A stretch of 64,000 nucleotides of DNA, taken from contig JAEURZ010000006.1 of assembly GCA_016788905.1 (NCBI GenBank), forward strand, positions 1-64,000, given 5' to 3'. The notes under the pieces were generated by a model, which did no database searches, was not told where the DNA came from, and worked only from the letters and a program-made list of their open reading frames with translations. A program made the translations under genes and the position numbers. Source of the stretch: Elusimicrobiota bacterium. GTDB taxonomy: Bacteria > Elusimicrobiota > Elusimicrobia > FEN-1173. Below, piece after piece: positions 8,181-16,703 of this stretch (the first letter of the stretch is position 1; every line of letters starts with the position of its first letter).

Positions 8181-9350
8181 ATGATTCCCCGCCACGATCC
8201 AACACATCCTCAGTTATCGAACTCTGAGTGGGATGTTGCTGTCCTCGGAGCGAGGAAGCTTCATGTTTTCCAAACGTCGGGATGGGCCGAGGTTAAGCGG
8301 CGGATGGGATGGCGTGCCCATCGGGTGGTGGTTCAGCGGGATGGGTTTCGGGTGGGGATTCAAATTCTGGAAAGGGACTTTCCTAAAATCGGGTATCGTT
8401 TTTTTTATGCGCCGCGGGGGCCCGTCATGGGGGCGGGGTGTACGGCGGAGGATTTGAACGAACTTTTTCGGAAGGTGGAGGTTTTGGCGCGGGAGCGGAA
8501 GGCTGTCTTTTTGAAAATCGATCCGGACATCCCTCGGTCGGGCCTGGGCTTGCCTTCGGATCCCCTGCCTGTTTTCTCCGATTTGGTTGGAGAAAACAGA
8601 GGGGCGGACTGGATCACGGACCACCTTGTGCGAAACAAATTTCGTAAAGCCCCTGAGGGGGGTGGGTTTTCTGGTGTTCAGCCGCGCCTTGTTTTTCGAT
8701 TGGACATTTCCAAGAGTGAAGAAGAACTTCTCCAAGGTATGGAACAAAAGACCCGGTACAATATTCGTCTGGCCGAAAAAAAAGGTGTGACGATTCGTGT
8801 CGCGGAGAAAGTTCAGGATAAGGAGATCTTCTACCGAATCCTTGTGGAAACCGCCCGCCGGGACGGATTTCTCATTCGACCCTTAAAATATTTTATGGAC
8901 ATGACGGAATGTTTGGGGGAGGCCCCATCTCCTGGGGTGGGAGCGCAAATATTTTTAGCGGAAAGAGAGGGGAAGCCCATCGCCGGGGCCCTGGCGTTAA
9001 GAGCCGGTCCCATGGCGTGGTACGCTTACGGGGCCAGTGCGAACACCGACCGCCAATACATGCCCAACCATCTCATGCAATGGACCCTGATCCGTTGGGC
9101 CAAATCTCGGGGATGTTCTCTCTATGATTTCCGCGCTGTCCCATCAAACCCAAAACCGGAAGACCCCCTTTACGGTCTCTACCGATTTAAAAAAGGGTTT
9201 GGGGCACAGCTCACCGAGTTTGTGGGGGAATACGATCGAGTCTATGTCCCCTGGTTGTATCGTTTGTGGGTTCACGGGTGGCCCCTCTTTAAAAAGATCC
9301 GACGAAAAATCTTGCTTCGCCCTTCCTCTCGCCAGGGAGAGCCGGATTAA
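8181..9350 (+). CDS. FemA/FemB-like aminoacyltransferase
   Basis: The 389-residue protein has the double-GNAT architecture of FemAB. The N-terminal motif FQTSGWAEVKRRMGW and the C-terminal motifs AGALALRAGPMAWYAYGAS and LYGLYRFKKGFG are characteristic. Members use aminoacyl-tRNA to build peptidoglycan cross-bridges or modify other acceptors. The ATG follows an AGGAGA site. The next gene, alr, starts on the last base of this stop codon, so envelope-precursor genes are coupled. The amino acid and acceptor are not predictable. Confidence 0.8.
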   Translation: MIPRHDPTHPQLSNSEWDVAVLGARKLHVFQTSGWAEVKRRMGWRAHRVVVQRDGFRVGIQILERDFPKIGYRFFYAPRGPVMGAGCTAEDLNELFRKVEVLARERKAVFLKIDPDIPRSGLGLPSDPLPVFSDLVGENRGADWITDHLVRNKFRKAPEGGGFSGVQPRLVFRLDISKSEEELLQGMEQKTRYNIRLAEKKGVTIRVAEKVQDKEIFYRILVETARRDGFLIRPLKYFMDMTECLGEAPSPGVGAQIFLAEREGKPIAGALALRAGPMAWYAYGASANTDRQYMPNHLMQWTLIRWAKSRGCSLYDFRAVPSNPKPEDPLYGLYRFKKGFGAQLTEFVGEYDRVYVPWLYRLWVHGWPLFKKIRRKILLRPSSRQGEPD

Positions 9351-10411
9351 TGGGACGGGATAAAAATCCTCCTCTTCCCCGGTGGGTGGAGGTTGATTTA
9401 AGAGCCGTGGCTCACAACGTCCGCGCGGTTCGAAAGGAGCTGGGGCCCTCCATCCATTTTACGGCGGTGGTGAAATCCGATGGGTATGGGCATGGCGCCG
9501 CGGCCATTGGGCGTGTCGCCTTGCAAAATGGGGCCGATGATCTCGCCGTCACCTATTTGGACGAGGCGTTGGGTCTTCGAGAAGCGGGTCTCACAGCGCC
9601 CCTCCTGGTTATGGGTCCGGTGGATCCCAGGGATGCCAAGTGTGTTGCCGAGGAGAAACTTTCGGTCATGGTCGACAATCGCCAAATGTTGACCGCTCTG
9701 GGCCGAACGGGTTGTCCGGTGAACATTCACCTGGAACTGGAAATGGGAATGCACCGATGGGGAATTTCCCCAGGAGACCTCGTGGATTTAGCCCAGCGGG
9801 TCCGCGCGGCGCCGAATCTCCGTTTGGAAGGGATTTTTGCCCACGTCGGTTATATGGCGGGCAAAAACGATCGTGAGGTGGTTGCGCGGATCAAGGACGG
9901 TTTGGCGACAATCCGACGCGCCCGGTTGTCCCGGATTCCCGTCCATGTGGCCAACAGCGCGGTGCTTCTTAATTTCCCGCAGTTTCGTCTGAACCGGGTG
10001 CGCGTGGGCAATTTGATTTATGGGATCAATCCCACGAAACAAAAAATTGACCTTAAAAATCCCTGGCGGGCGAGATCTTTTCTTATGCGCGTGGCGAAAA
10101 TTTCGGCGGGGGAACGCGTGGGTTATGGGGGAACATTTATATCCTCTAAAAAGATGGTCGTTGGAACAGTTCCTGTGGGATACGCCCACGGGTTGACCCT
10201 GGAACCCGTAACCCACCTGGTCCGCCGGGACACGCCCCCCACTTTTTGGGGATGGGTTGATGGCGTCAAATGCCCACTGGTCGGTCGGGTGGGAATGAAC
10301 CACGCCTTGTTTGACCTTTCCTCTGTCCCCTCCCCGCGACAAGGGATGTTTATTGACGTTCCTCTTCGGCGGACGGCCGCCGCACTCTGGCCGAAAATAC
10401 ACCTATCTTAA
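9350..10411 (+). CDS. alr: Alanine racemase
   Basis: This PLP enzyme makes D-alanine for peptidoglycan. The PLP lysine is at about residue 42 in VVKSDGYGHG, and the second catalytic base Tyr is in VGYGGTF. The domain order, an N-terminal TIM barrel followed by a C-terminal beta domain, is complete at 353 residues. Two loops deviate from common sequences: VPVGYAHGL instead of the usual VPVGYADG, and GRVGMNH instead of GRVSMD. It is linked by one-base overlaps to the FemAB-like gene upstream and glycerate kinase downstream. Confidence 0.9.
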   Translation: MGRDKNPPLPRWVEVDLRAVAHNVRAVRKELGPSIHFTAVVKSDGYGHGAAAIGRVALQNGADDLAVTYLDEALGLREAGLTAPLLVMGPVDPRDAKCVAEEKLSVMVDNRQMLTALGRTGCPVNIHLELEMGMHRWGISPGDLVDLAQRVRAAPNLRLEGIFAHVGYMAGKNDREVVARIKDGLATIRRARLSRIPVHVANSAVLLNFPQFRLNRVRVGNLIYGINPTKQKIDLKNPWRARSFLMRVAKISAGERVGYGGTFISSKKMVVGTVPVGYAHGLTLEPVTHLVRRDTPPTFWGWVDGVKCPLVGRVGMNHALFDLSSVPSPRQGMFIDVPLRRTAAALWPKIHLS

Positions 10412-11526
10412 TGCGGGTCCTGGTGGCTCCCAATGCGTTCAAAGGGTCCCTTTCTTCCCGAGAGGCAGCACGTGTTATGGCGAGGGCTGTCCATCGGGCG
10501 GGGGCAAGCCCATTCATCGTTCCCCTGGCCGATGGGGGGGACGGGACGTTGGATATTTTACGAAAACCCCTTCAGCTTATACACCGTCGGGCCAAGACCG
10601 TCGATCCGCTCGGTCGTCCGTTGACCGTTCAATGGGGATACAATTCGGGCGTTCGTCTTGCTGTCATTGAAATGGCGCGAGCTTCTGGCTTGGCTTTGTT
10701 GGAAGAGAGGGAGCGCCGTCCTCTCCAAACAAGCAGTTATGGAACGGGGGTTTTGATCCGGGCGGCCCTACAGTCGGGAGCCCATACGATTTTGATTGGT
10801 CTTGGAGGGAGCGCGACGGTTGATGGTGGAGCGGGGATCCTCCAAGCCCTCGGGGCCCATTTCTTTTTGAAGAAGAAGGGGAAGGTCATTCTTCTCGAAC
10901 GTCCTGTGGTGGGGAAGGATTTAATAACTCTCCATGAGGTTGATGTGCGACCGCTCCTGAATGTTTTCCGGGGTGTCCGTCTCCGCGTTTTGTGTGATGT
11001 GGTCAATCCGTTGTTGGGATCTCGGGGAGCGGCGCGGGCGTTCGGTCCTCAAAAGGGAGCCACTCCCGCGGAGGTCCGCTCCCTTGAGCGCGGGTTAATG
11101 AACCTTTCAATATTAATTAACCTGTCGAACAGAACAAGATCTCCCCTGATGGGCGCGGCGGGAGGGGCCGCGGCGGGGTTGCATCGATGCGCCCAAGGAA
11201 CTCTTGAACAGGGAGTGAAGACAATTTTTCGTCTCACGGAATTGGAGAGAAAACTCAAAAGATCCCATATGGTTTTGACGGGAGAAGGGCAAGTGGACCG
11301 CACGTCTTGGGAAGGGAAACCGTTGGGAGAATTGGCGCGGCTCTGTCATCGCCATAAAAAACCGTTGATCGTTTTCACAGGGCGAGTCGGCAGGGGGGGC
11401 CGGCGACGTGGAGTAAAGATTATTTGTCTTGGGCGCAGGGAGACTTCGCTTGATCTCAAAATCCGTCGAGCGGGGGCGTTCCTGGAAGAAGCGATCGAAA
11501 ACTTTTTAAAAAAAATGAGAAAATAA
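10411..11526 (+). CDS. glxK: Glycerate 2-kinase (GlxK/GarK family)
   Basis: The 371-residue enzyme matches the type I glycerate kinase family, with starting motif VLVAPNAFKGSLS, PLADGGDGT, GLGGSATVDGG near the middle and MVLTGEGQVDRTS in the C-terminal third. It phosphorylates glycerate with ATP. The start codon overlaps the alr stop by one base. The poly-T hairpin at 11524-11546 follows at once and could terminate this operon. The role beside alr is not obvious. Confidence 0.9.
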   Translation: MRVLVAPNAFKGSLSSREAARVMARAVHRAGASPFIVPLADGGDGTLDILRKPLQLIHRRAKTVDPLGRPLTVQWGYNSGVRLAVIEMARASGLALLEERERRPLQTSSYGTGVLIRAALQSGAHTILIGLGGSATVDGGAGILQALGAHFFLKKKGKVILLERPVVGKDLITLHEVDVRPLLNVFRGVRLRVLCDVVNPLLGSRGAARAFGPQKGATPAEVRSLERGLMNLSILINLSNRTRSPLMGAAGGAAAGLHRCAQGTLEQGVKTIFRLTELERKLKRSHMVLTGEGQVDRTSWEGKPLGELARLCHRHKKPLIVFTGRVGRGGRRRGVKIICLGRRETSLDLKIRRAGAFLEEAIENFLKKMRK

Positions 11527-11546
11527 GCAACTTTTTTTTGCTTATC
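11524..11546 (+). terminator. Possible terminator hairpin after glycerate kinase
   Basis: ATAAGCAA pairs with TTGCTTAT around a T-rich loop and overlaps the stop codon. The T run sits in the loop rather than after the stem, so termination is uncertain. The same bases contribute the -35 box of the downstream promoter. Confidence 0.35.
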
Positions 11547-11566
11547 GGCTACGGTTTGTCTACAAT
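11538..11566 (+). promoter_or_regulatory. Sigma-70-type promoter for Lys-rich protein
   Basis: TTGCTT (11538-11543), a 17-base spacer and TACAAT (11561-11566) lie about 47 bases before the ATG at 11613. A GACGAGG ribosome-site-like sequence precedes the start. Confidence 0.6.
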
Positions 11567-11612
11567 CAGTGCGACCCTTTAGGGTTAGTTAATAAATAAG
11601 ACGAGGTGTCCC

Positions 11613-11699
11613 ATGGCGACAAAAAAAATCGCAACAAAAAAGAAAGCCGTAAAAAAAGTTGTGAAGAAAAAAGCCGCGAAGAAAGGCAGCAAGAAATAG
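11613..11699 (+). CDS. Tiny Lys/Ala-rich basic protein
   Basis: This is a 28-residue ORF in which about half the residues are lysine and the rest are mainly Ala, Val and Thr. It resembles the basic tails of histone H1-like bacterial DNA-binding proteins. It has its own promoter and a ribosome site. A role in nucleic-acid compaction is an inference from composition alone. Low complexity means similarity searches would be uninformative; conservation of locus and start would be the better test. Confidence 0.6.
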   Translation: MATKKIATKKKAVKKVVKKKAAKKGSKK

Positions 11700-11732
11700 T
11701 TCGTCATTAACTAAAGAAAGTTCCAATGCCGA

Positions 11733-11769
11733 CCCCGGAACCTCAGTCCGAAAGGCGGAGGTTCCGGGG
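11733..11769 (+). other. Perfect 12-bp hairpin in 313-base intergenic region
   Basis: CCCCGGAACCTC pairs perfectly with GAGGTTCCGGGG around a 13-base loop. A T7 run follows only at 11791, too far for a standard intrinsic terminator. It may stabilise the 3' end of the Lys-rich mRNA. The rest of 11700-12012 shows no convincing gene. Confidence 0.6.
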
Positions 11770-12012
11770 GAGCCAGAGGAAGGGTTGGAATTTTTTTAAG
11801 CGCCCGTGTGGGATGGGTGGGACGGGGCTGGCCTTCCTTCAAGTGAGAGACACATCTCCCGTGTGTGGCATCCACGGGTCAAGTCGATGGTTCTGGTCTT
11901 CGGACAATCGATCGAATCTTTGTGGTTGAATTATTAAACCGCAGACTCTGTGGACGATTCTGTTGGGGATCAGGGCCCGACGGGAGAGTGTCTCTCCAAA
12001 CAGGAAAATGAA

Positions 12013-12633
12013 ATGACGCGATCCAAAAAGAAAATAGTCGTGGGTTTGACTCTCTTCGCCGTGGCTTGGGGATCTGTGGTTTTGGGTCGTCGTGCACCGG
12101 TTTTGTCGGGAGACGCGCCGTCCTACCGGCAGATGGGGTCCCCCCGAGCCCGAGTTGTTTTGACGGAATATTCCGACCTTCAGTGTCCCAAGTGCGGTGC
12201 CTCGGTTCCCCTCATCAAAGATCTTCTCAAAGCCTATCCACATGATCTCCGTGTGGTGTTCCATCACGCGCCCCTCAAACAACACAAATGGGCAGTTCTC
12301 GCGGCTCAGGCATCGGAAGCCGCGGGCTTGCAGGGAAAGTTTTGGGAATACGCGGAGTTGCTTTTTGCCAAGCAGACCGAATGGTCCTCTGTTGTGGAAA
12401 CGAAGCCTTTGTTTTTGGGGTATGCGAAAGAGCTTGATTTGGACATGGATCAATTTGCCCGAGACTTCGAAAGTCCTTACGTGGTTGAAATGATCCAAAA
12501 TGAAAAGGCGCGAGCGGAGTCTATTGAAATCCCCGCCACTCCCACCTTTATCATCAATGGCCGAATGCTTGTGGGCGATACCCAATTGGCGGGTAACGGG
12601 GCCCGTTATATCGAGAGGGAGTTGGGGCGATGA
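12013..12633 (+). CDS. DsbA-like thioredoxin-fold oxidoreductase
   Basis: The protein has an N-terminal membrane or signal segment (residues 8-25) and then a thioredoxin-4/DsbA-like domain with a CPKC active site at residues 58-61. The cis-Pro loop is in EIPATPTFIINGRML. It likely oxidises or isomerises disulfides in exported proteins such as the cytochromes encoded elsewhere here. I chose ATG 12013 because the hydrophobic segment begins directly after it; an upstream in-frame start at 11950 would add a non-hydrophobic extension. It overlaps the MauE-like gene by four bases. Confidence 0.8.
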   Translation: MTRSKKKIVVGLTLFAVAWGSVVLGRRAPVLSGDAPSYRQMGSPRARVVLTEYSDLQCPKCGASVPLIKDLLKAYPHDLRVVFHHAPLKQHKWAVLAAQASEAAGLQGKFWEYAELLFAKQTEWSSVVETKPLFLGYAKELDLDMDQFARDFESPYVVEMIQNEKARAESIEIPATPTFIINGRMLVGDTQLAGNGARYIERELGR

Positions 12634-13094
12634 ATACGTTTCGCGGGGGGCTGTCGTGGATCGCTCCTTTCTTTCGTATTGTTGCGGGCGGAATTTTGGC
12701 AATCTCCGGATATCTCAAAGCGGTCCGGCCTACGGCTGAATTTGCCGCCACCTTAGAATCTTACTGGATCTTTCCAGCGTTTCTTGTCTTTCCGGCGGCG
12801 AAAGCTGTTCCGTGGGTCGAACTGTTGGTGGGGATGGCTTTGGTGGTCGGGTTTTTCACGCGCGGTTCGGCTTTGGTGGCGGCCGGTCTTTACGCCACCT
12901 TCGTGGCGGTCTTGGCCCAATCAATTATCAGAAAGTTGCCCATGGCGGATTGCGGGTGTTTCGGCCAAGTGGGCCCCCATTTGAACCCGATGCAAGCCCT
13001 GACCCTCGACGCAGTCCTGTTGATTTTTTGTCTCCTTATTTTATTTGACCAGGCCAGAAGATTCTCGGCGGACCGATGGATCGCACGATCCTAG
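12630..13094 (+). CDS. MauE/DoxX-like integral membrane protein
   Basis: The 154-residue protein has four predicted membrane helices. The first contains FFRIVAGGILAISGYLKAVRP, split by the typical MauE G-x-K motif, and a CGCFG cysteine pair lies between helices three and four. MauE-family proteins are thought to work with thioredoxin-like partners in disulfide formation. The direct overlap with the DsbA-like gene supports a redox pair. The 3' end overlaps the next aminotransferase gene by 19 bases. Confidence 0.75.
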   Translation: MNTFRGGLSWIAPFFRIVAGGILAISGYLKAVRPTAEFAATLESYWIFPAFLVFPAAKAVPWVELLVGMALVVGFFTRGSALVAAGLYATFVAVLAQSIIRKLPMADCGCFGQVGPHLNPMQALTLDAVLLIFCLLILFDQARRFSADRWIARS

Positions 13095-14197
13095 AACCCA
13101 TCCCGTTCCATAACTTGGCACCCGTCCACGAACCTCTGGAAGCCGCCGCGGTGGATGTCTTCCGCCATGTGTATCGAAAAAACGATTTCATCCTTGGTGA
13201 GGACGTTCGTCATTTCGAAGAGGAGTTCTCCCACCTGGTGGGGGCCAGCTACGGGGTGGGGATGTCTTCCGGGACCGCGGCATTGGAACTGGCCCTCCGG
13301 GCCCTCGGGGTGGGGCCCGGGGACGAAGTCATTACCACCCCGTTCAGCTTTTTTGCCACGGCGGCCGCGATCGTTTACGTGGGGGCCCGCCCTATTTTTG
13401 TGGATATCGATCCCAAAACGCTTAACATGAACCCTCTCTTCCTGGAGAGAGCCTTGACCTCAAAGACGAAAGCCATCCTCCCTGTCCATCTTTTTGGACA
13501 CCCGGCGAATATGACAGCGATCAATGATATTGCTCTTGCGCGAAAAATTCCCGTGGTGGAGGACGCCTGCCAAGCGCACGGGGCGCGGTGGCATGGGCGG
13601 CCGGTGGGGGCTCTGGGGCAGATCGGGTGTTTCAGCTTTTATCCCACCAAAAATTTGGGTGGGTTTGGCGATGGGGGGATGGCGGTTACCAATGATGGAA
13701 GCCTGGTGGAACGGCTCCGGCGACTTCGAAATTGTGGTCGACGGGAACAATATGAACATTTGGAATTGGGATACAACGAACGGCTGGACAATCTTCAGGC
13801 GGCACTCCTTCGCATGAAACTGCCTCACTTGAAAATGTGGACCGAAGATCGCCAGAGACTGGCGGCTTTGTACCGTCGGGAATTGGCGGAGTGTTCCGTT
13901 TCTCCGTTGTCGGTCCTCTCGGGCGCGGATCCCGTATACCACCTTTTTACCGTTAGAACTTCTCGCCGTGATGCCCTGCGGGAATACCTGGGCGCGCAAG
14001 GTATCCAAACGGGGATCTTTTATCCAACACCGCTCCATCTCCAGCCGGCTTTTGCCTCTTTGGGTGGAAAAACCGGCGATTGCCCTGAGGCCGAACGGGC
14101 TTCGACCGAGTGTCTTTCGCTTCCTCTTTATCCCGGTCTTTCAGAAAAAAATGTTCAGAGGGTTGCCGCCGCCGTCCACGCGTTCGCTAAGGGATAA
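13076..14197 (+). CDS. DegT/DnrJ/EryC1-family PLP aminotransferase
   Basis: The 373-residue aspartate-aminotransferase fold enzyme has VGMSSGTAALELALRALGVG in the cofactor-binding N-terminal part and an EDACQAHGA Asp-containing PLP motif. The Schiff-base Lys is in FYPTKNLGGFGDGG. Family members transaminate keto-sugar nucleotides for surface glycans. It sits away from the polysaccharide operon, but its C-terminal motif LSLPLYPGLSEKNV is the same as the scrap at 5670-5847, so it could substitute for the lost aminotransferase. Confidence 0.9.
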   Translation: MDRTILEPIPFHNLAPVHEPLEAAAVDVFRHVYRKNDFILGEDVRHFEEEFSHLVGASYGVGMSSGTAALELALRALGVGPGDEVITTPFSFFATAAAIVYVGARPIFVDIDPKTLNMNPLFLERALTSKTKAILPVHLFGHPANMTAINDIALARKIPVVEDACQAHGARWHGRPVGALGQIGCFSFYPTKNLGGFGDGGMAVTNDGSLVERLRRLRNCGRREQYEHLELGYNERLDNLQAALLRMKLPHLKMWTEDRQRLAALYRRELAECSVSPLSVLSGADPVYHLFTVRTSRRDALREYLGAQGIQTGIFYPTPLHLQPAFASLGGKTGDCPEAERASTECLSLPLYPGLSEKNVQRVAAAVHAFAKG

Positions 14198-14208
14198 CGA
14201 AAAATTTC

Positions 14209-15501
14209 GTGATCAGTCTCTCCCCCCATCCGCTTAAGGGGCTTGCCCTCCTGCTGGGCGGGTCCTTGCTCCTCTCCAGTTGTTTCCGAAACCCGATTAC
14301 CTCCAAGCGACAAGCCAAACTTATTTCTGAACAAGCGGAACGGGAAATCGGTTTGGAAACGAAAAAAGCCATTCTTAAAGAATACGGGGAAATGAAAGAT
14401 CCCGTTCTGGCTCAATACGTGACGAATTTAGGAAAACGGCTCGCCGCGGTGAGCGACCGACCCAAGGTCGACTATGAATTTGTTGTGTTGGACACGGACC
14501 TCGTGAACGCTTTTGCGGCACCGGGCGGATTTATTTTTGTCACGCGGGGACTTCTACAGGAAATGTCGAACGAGGCTGAGCTGGCTTCCGTCTTGGGCCA
14601 TGAAATAGGTCACGTGGCCGGCTGGCATTCGATCGGCATGATCCAACGTCAAATGGGGTATGGAGCGTTAACAACGTTGGGGGCCATTGCCAGCGGAATT
14701 CATATGGGACCCGAGGCCATGATTTTGGTGGCGCAGACCGCGGATCTGTTCACGAGCCTCTATTTGTTGGGGTACAGTCGGGAACATGAGTTGGAAGCCG
14801 ATCGTGTGGGCGTCCGTTATATGCTTTCGGCGGGATATGATCCAAAGGCCGCGCTCACTTTTTTTGAACGTCTCGCCGCTCTCGAAAAAAAAGAAGGGCC
14901 CGATCATTGGGAATCCTACCTTCGCTCGCATCCACCGACCGATCAACGTATTGATCTGGCCAAGGGATTCATGGCGCGCTCCTTCTTTTTCCATCGTAAA
15001 ACAGAATTGAATGAAGAAATCTATAAGGACATGAAGGCAAGACTTCCCAAACTCCGACCAGAAGAGGTGGGTCAAACCCAAGGGAAACGTTACGCGTTGC
15101 CTCTGTTCGGGGTTGCTTTAACCATTCCAGGGGAATGGGGATGGGAGCCTCAAGGGGGCCGAGCGTTAATCGGGTTCCGAAAAACGGGAGGAGAGGCTTG
15201 GGGCCAGCTTCGAAGGGAATCGTTAGAGGCACCCGTGACAGCAGAAGAATTTGCCAAGAATTTTGCAAAAGAGCATCAATGGAAATTTCTCCAAGGAAGA
15301 CAGGTTCTTTATCCGTCAGGTTACGGGTTCCTTGGCCAATTCTTTGGGCCCGGGGTGTTAGGAGGGGCATATGTTTACCGAGGTTTGTTTCTTGTTCGCG
15401 ACGGGATGGGGTGGGCCCTTCTTTGTGCCGCCACCCCCACCCGCACGTTTGAATACCTGGTCCCTTTTGAACAAATTTTGCGTTCATTCGAATTAAGGTA
15501 G
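14209..15501 (+). CDS. M48-family zinc metalloprotease lipoprotein
   Basis: The 430-residue exported protein has an N-terminal hydrophobic stretch ending in a lipobox-like LLLSSC (Cys about residue 25). The HEIGH zinc motif is near residue 130, and the third ligand Glu is in the EHELEADRVG helix. The arrangement matches BepA/LoiP-type periplasmic peptidases that degrade misassembled outer-membrane proteins. A C-terminal region of about 150 residues beyond the protease domain has no motif I recognise. The gene uses a GTG start eleven bases after the previous stop. Confidence 0.85.
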   Translation: MISLSPHPLKGLALLLGGSLLLSSCFRNPITSKRQAKLISEQAEREIGLETKKAILKEYGEMKDPVLAQYVTNLGKRLAAVSDRPKVDYEFVVLDTDLVNAFAAPGGFIFVTRGLLQEMSNEAELASVLGHEIGHVAGWHSIGMIQRQMGYGALTTLGAIASGIHMGPEAMILVAQTADLFTSLYLLGYSREHELEADRVGVRYMLSAGYDPKAALTFFERLAALEKKEGPDHWESYLRSHPPTDQRIDLAKGFMARSFFFHRKTELNEEIYKDMKARLPKLRPEEVGQTQGKRYALPLFGVALTIPGEWGWEPQGGRALIGFRKTGGEAWGQLRRESLEAPVTAEEFAKNFAKEHQWKFLQGRQVLYPSGYGFLGQFFGPGVLGGAYVYRGLFLVRDGMGWALLCAATPTRTFEYLVPFEQILRSFELR

Positions 15502-15764
15502 CGGGAGGTTCTGAGGCGTGGGATAATGTTTATTCCAGAGACCATGGTTTTTAATTCGATGCGACCGAAACCCTTGCCCATCTCCCTCAATGGGTTGGGC
15601 ATCGGGCGAATAGACGAGAATGATTTATTATGAACCGTTTTTGAATATAAAGTTTTGAGTTGATCGGTAGAATGGGAATGGTTTTCCGGTCATGGTGCAA
15701 AATGGGCGGTGGTTCGACGGGTGGAATTGATAGGTTCTTTTATTGTAATAACGGAGGAAGGACT

Positions 15765-15986
15765 ATGCGTGGAGCGGCTTTAAAACTTCAAAAACAAGTT
15801 GAAGCCTTGCCCGACGTGGAGAAGCTCCATCTGGTGAACACCATCCTTTCCGAATTGGATAAACCGGACCCAGCGATCGATAAAATTTGGATGGGAGAGG
15901 CCCAACGGCGGTGGAACGCTTACAAGAGAGGAAAACTCAAAGCCATTCCCTATCAAGAGGTGATGAAAAGATTTAAGGCTAAATGA
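15765..15986 (+). CDS. Addiction-module antitoxin (unstable antitoxin family)
   Basis: The 73-residue protein opens with a helical stretch (LQKQVEALPDVEKLHLVNTILSELD) and has a conserved W and a C-terminal KAIPYQEVMKRF, as in the 'putative addiction module component' family paired with ParE/RelE toxins. The start follows a GGAGGAAGG ribosome site. Its stop overlaps the toxin start (ATGA). The ORF is intact although the toxin is not. Confidence 0.75.
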   Translation: MRGAALKLQKQVEALPDVEKLHLVNTILSELDKPDPAIDKIWMGEAQRRWNAYKRGKLKAIPYQEVMKRFKAK

Positions 15987-16273
15987 AGGTTCTTTTTCTC
16001 GCACCCGCTCTTCATGAACTTGAAGACGCTTTTGAATGGTATCAAGGCCAGCTGGACGGGCTTGGCCATGAATTCTAAGACGAAATTGATGCGTGAGTTC
16101 GGCGAATTGTTTCTTGGCCAGAGATGCATGCTCTATTAGGTAAAGGAAAACGGCGCTGCCTGATCCGGAGATTTCCTTTTGGGTTGATCTATGAGCTTGA
16201 CAAAGATTCTGTCATTGTCATTGCCGTGGCGCATCTTCATCGCAAGCCATTCTACTGGTCGGGGCGGAAGTAG
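15983..16273 (+). pseudogene. ParE/RelE-type toxin with two in-frame stops
   Basis: Read in one frame, the sequence gives a full ParE-like protein: N-terminal HELEDAFEWYQGQLDGLGHEF, then CLIRRFPFGLIYELD and AVAHLHRKPFYWSGRK. It is interrupted by TAA at 16076-16078 and TGA at 16094-16096. The frame is otherwise preserved over 97 codons, so decay looks recent. Translation would yield only 31 residues, and the mRNA-interferase or gyrase-poison function should be lost. Confidence 0.85.
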
Positions 16274-16388
16274 GGTTTAATAAAAAGGTCAATGGAGCTT
16301 CATCCCTCCGTCACTGGGAAATTTGTAGAAACGGAGAGCCCCCCTTAAAAATTGTGTAGAATTGATAGTCCTTACTTCATTAATTTAA

Positions 16389-16430
16389 GCCGAGGTAGCT
16401 CAGTCGGTAGAGCACAGGTCTGAAAAACCT
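16389..16430 (+). repeat. tRNA-Phe 5'-half copy (attL-like)
   Basis: These 42 bases are identical to the first 42 bases of the intact tRNA-Phe at 21603, running through the anticodon loop to ...AAAAACCT. The sequence then diverges and no 3' half follows, so this is not a functional tRNA. It is best explained as the attachment-site half left behind by integration in the anticodon arm. Confidence 0.9.
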
Positions 16431-16660
16431 CGTGATTTAGATTTGATGGGTTTAAATCAAGATTCTCTTGAAATAACCCTGGAATTCCAGTAGCAGGCAT
16501 GAGGTCGATTGAACTGAAATCTCTTTACTCGACAAAACAGATCGTGGTCGAGGCCAAAAAAATTCCACCGCCTGGACACCATCAACCTGGGAAAAATCCT
16601 GCTTCATCCACTGGCTCAGCTGATGTGTAGCAATGGTTCAGTTTTTAGGGGGAGCACTGC
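16431..16660 (+). repeat. Left-end block of element A
   Basis: This block matches 18414-18640 at roughly four bases in five over its length, including the shared GATTTGATGGGTTTAAATC stretch and a shared 43-codon open frame (16499-16630). The substitutions in that frame do not look protein-constrained. It is probably an element end or recombinase-binding region rather than a gene. Confidence 0.7.
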
Positions 16661-16703
16661 ATCGCGTGAACTTTCAATAAGGCAATCACATGAAACTGAC
16701 CCC

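Noticed and set aside
11839-12702. 287-codon minus-strand ORF
   Set aside because: It is antisense to the DsbA-like gene, which has a clear CPKC site and signal segment.
16389-16460. Extra tRNA-Phe genes at 16389 and 18372
   Set aside because: Both lose tRNA identity after the anticodon arm; no T-arm or acceptor 3' strand follows, so they are attachment-site copies.
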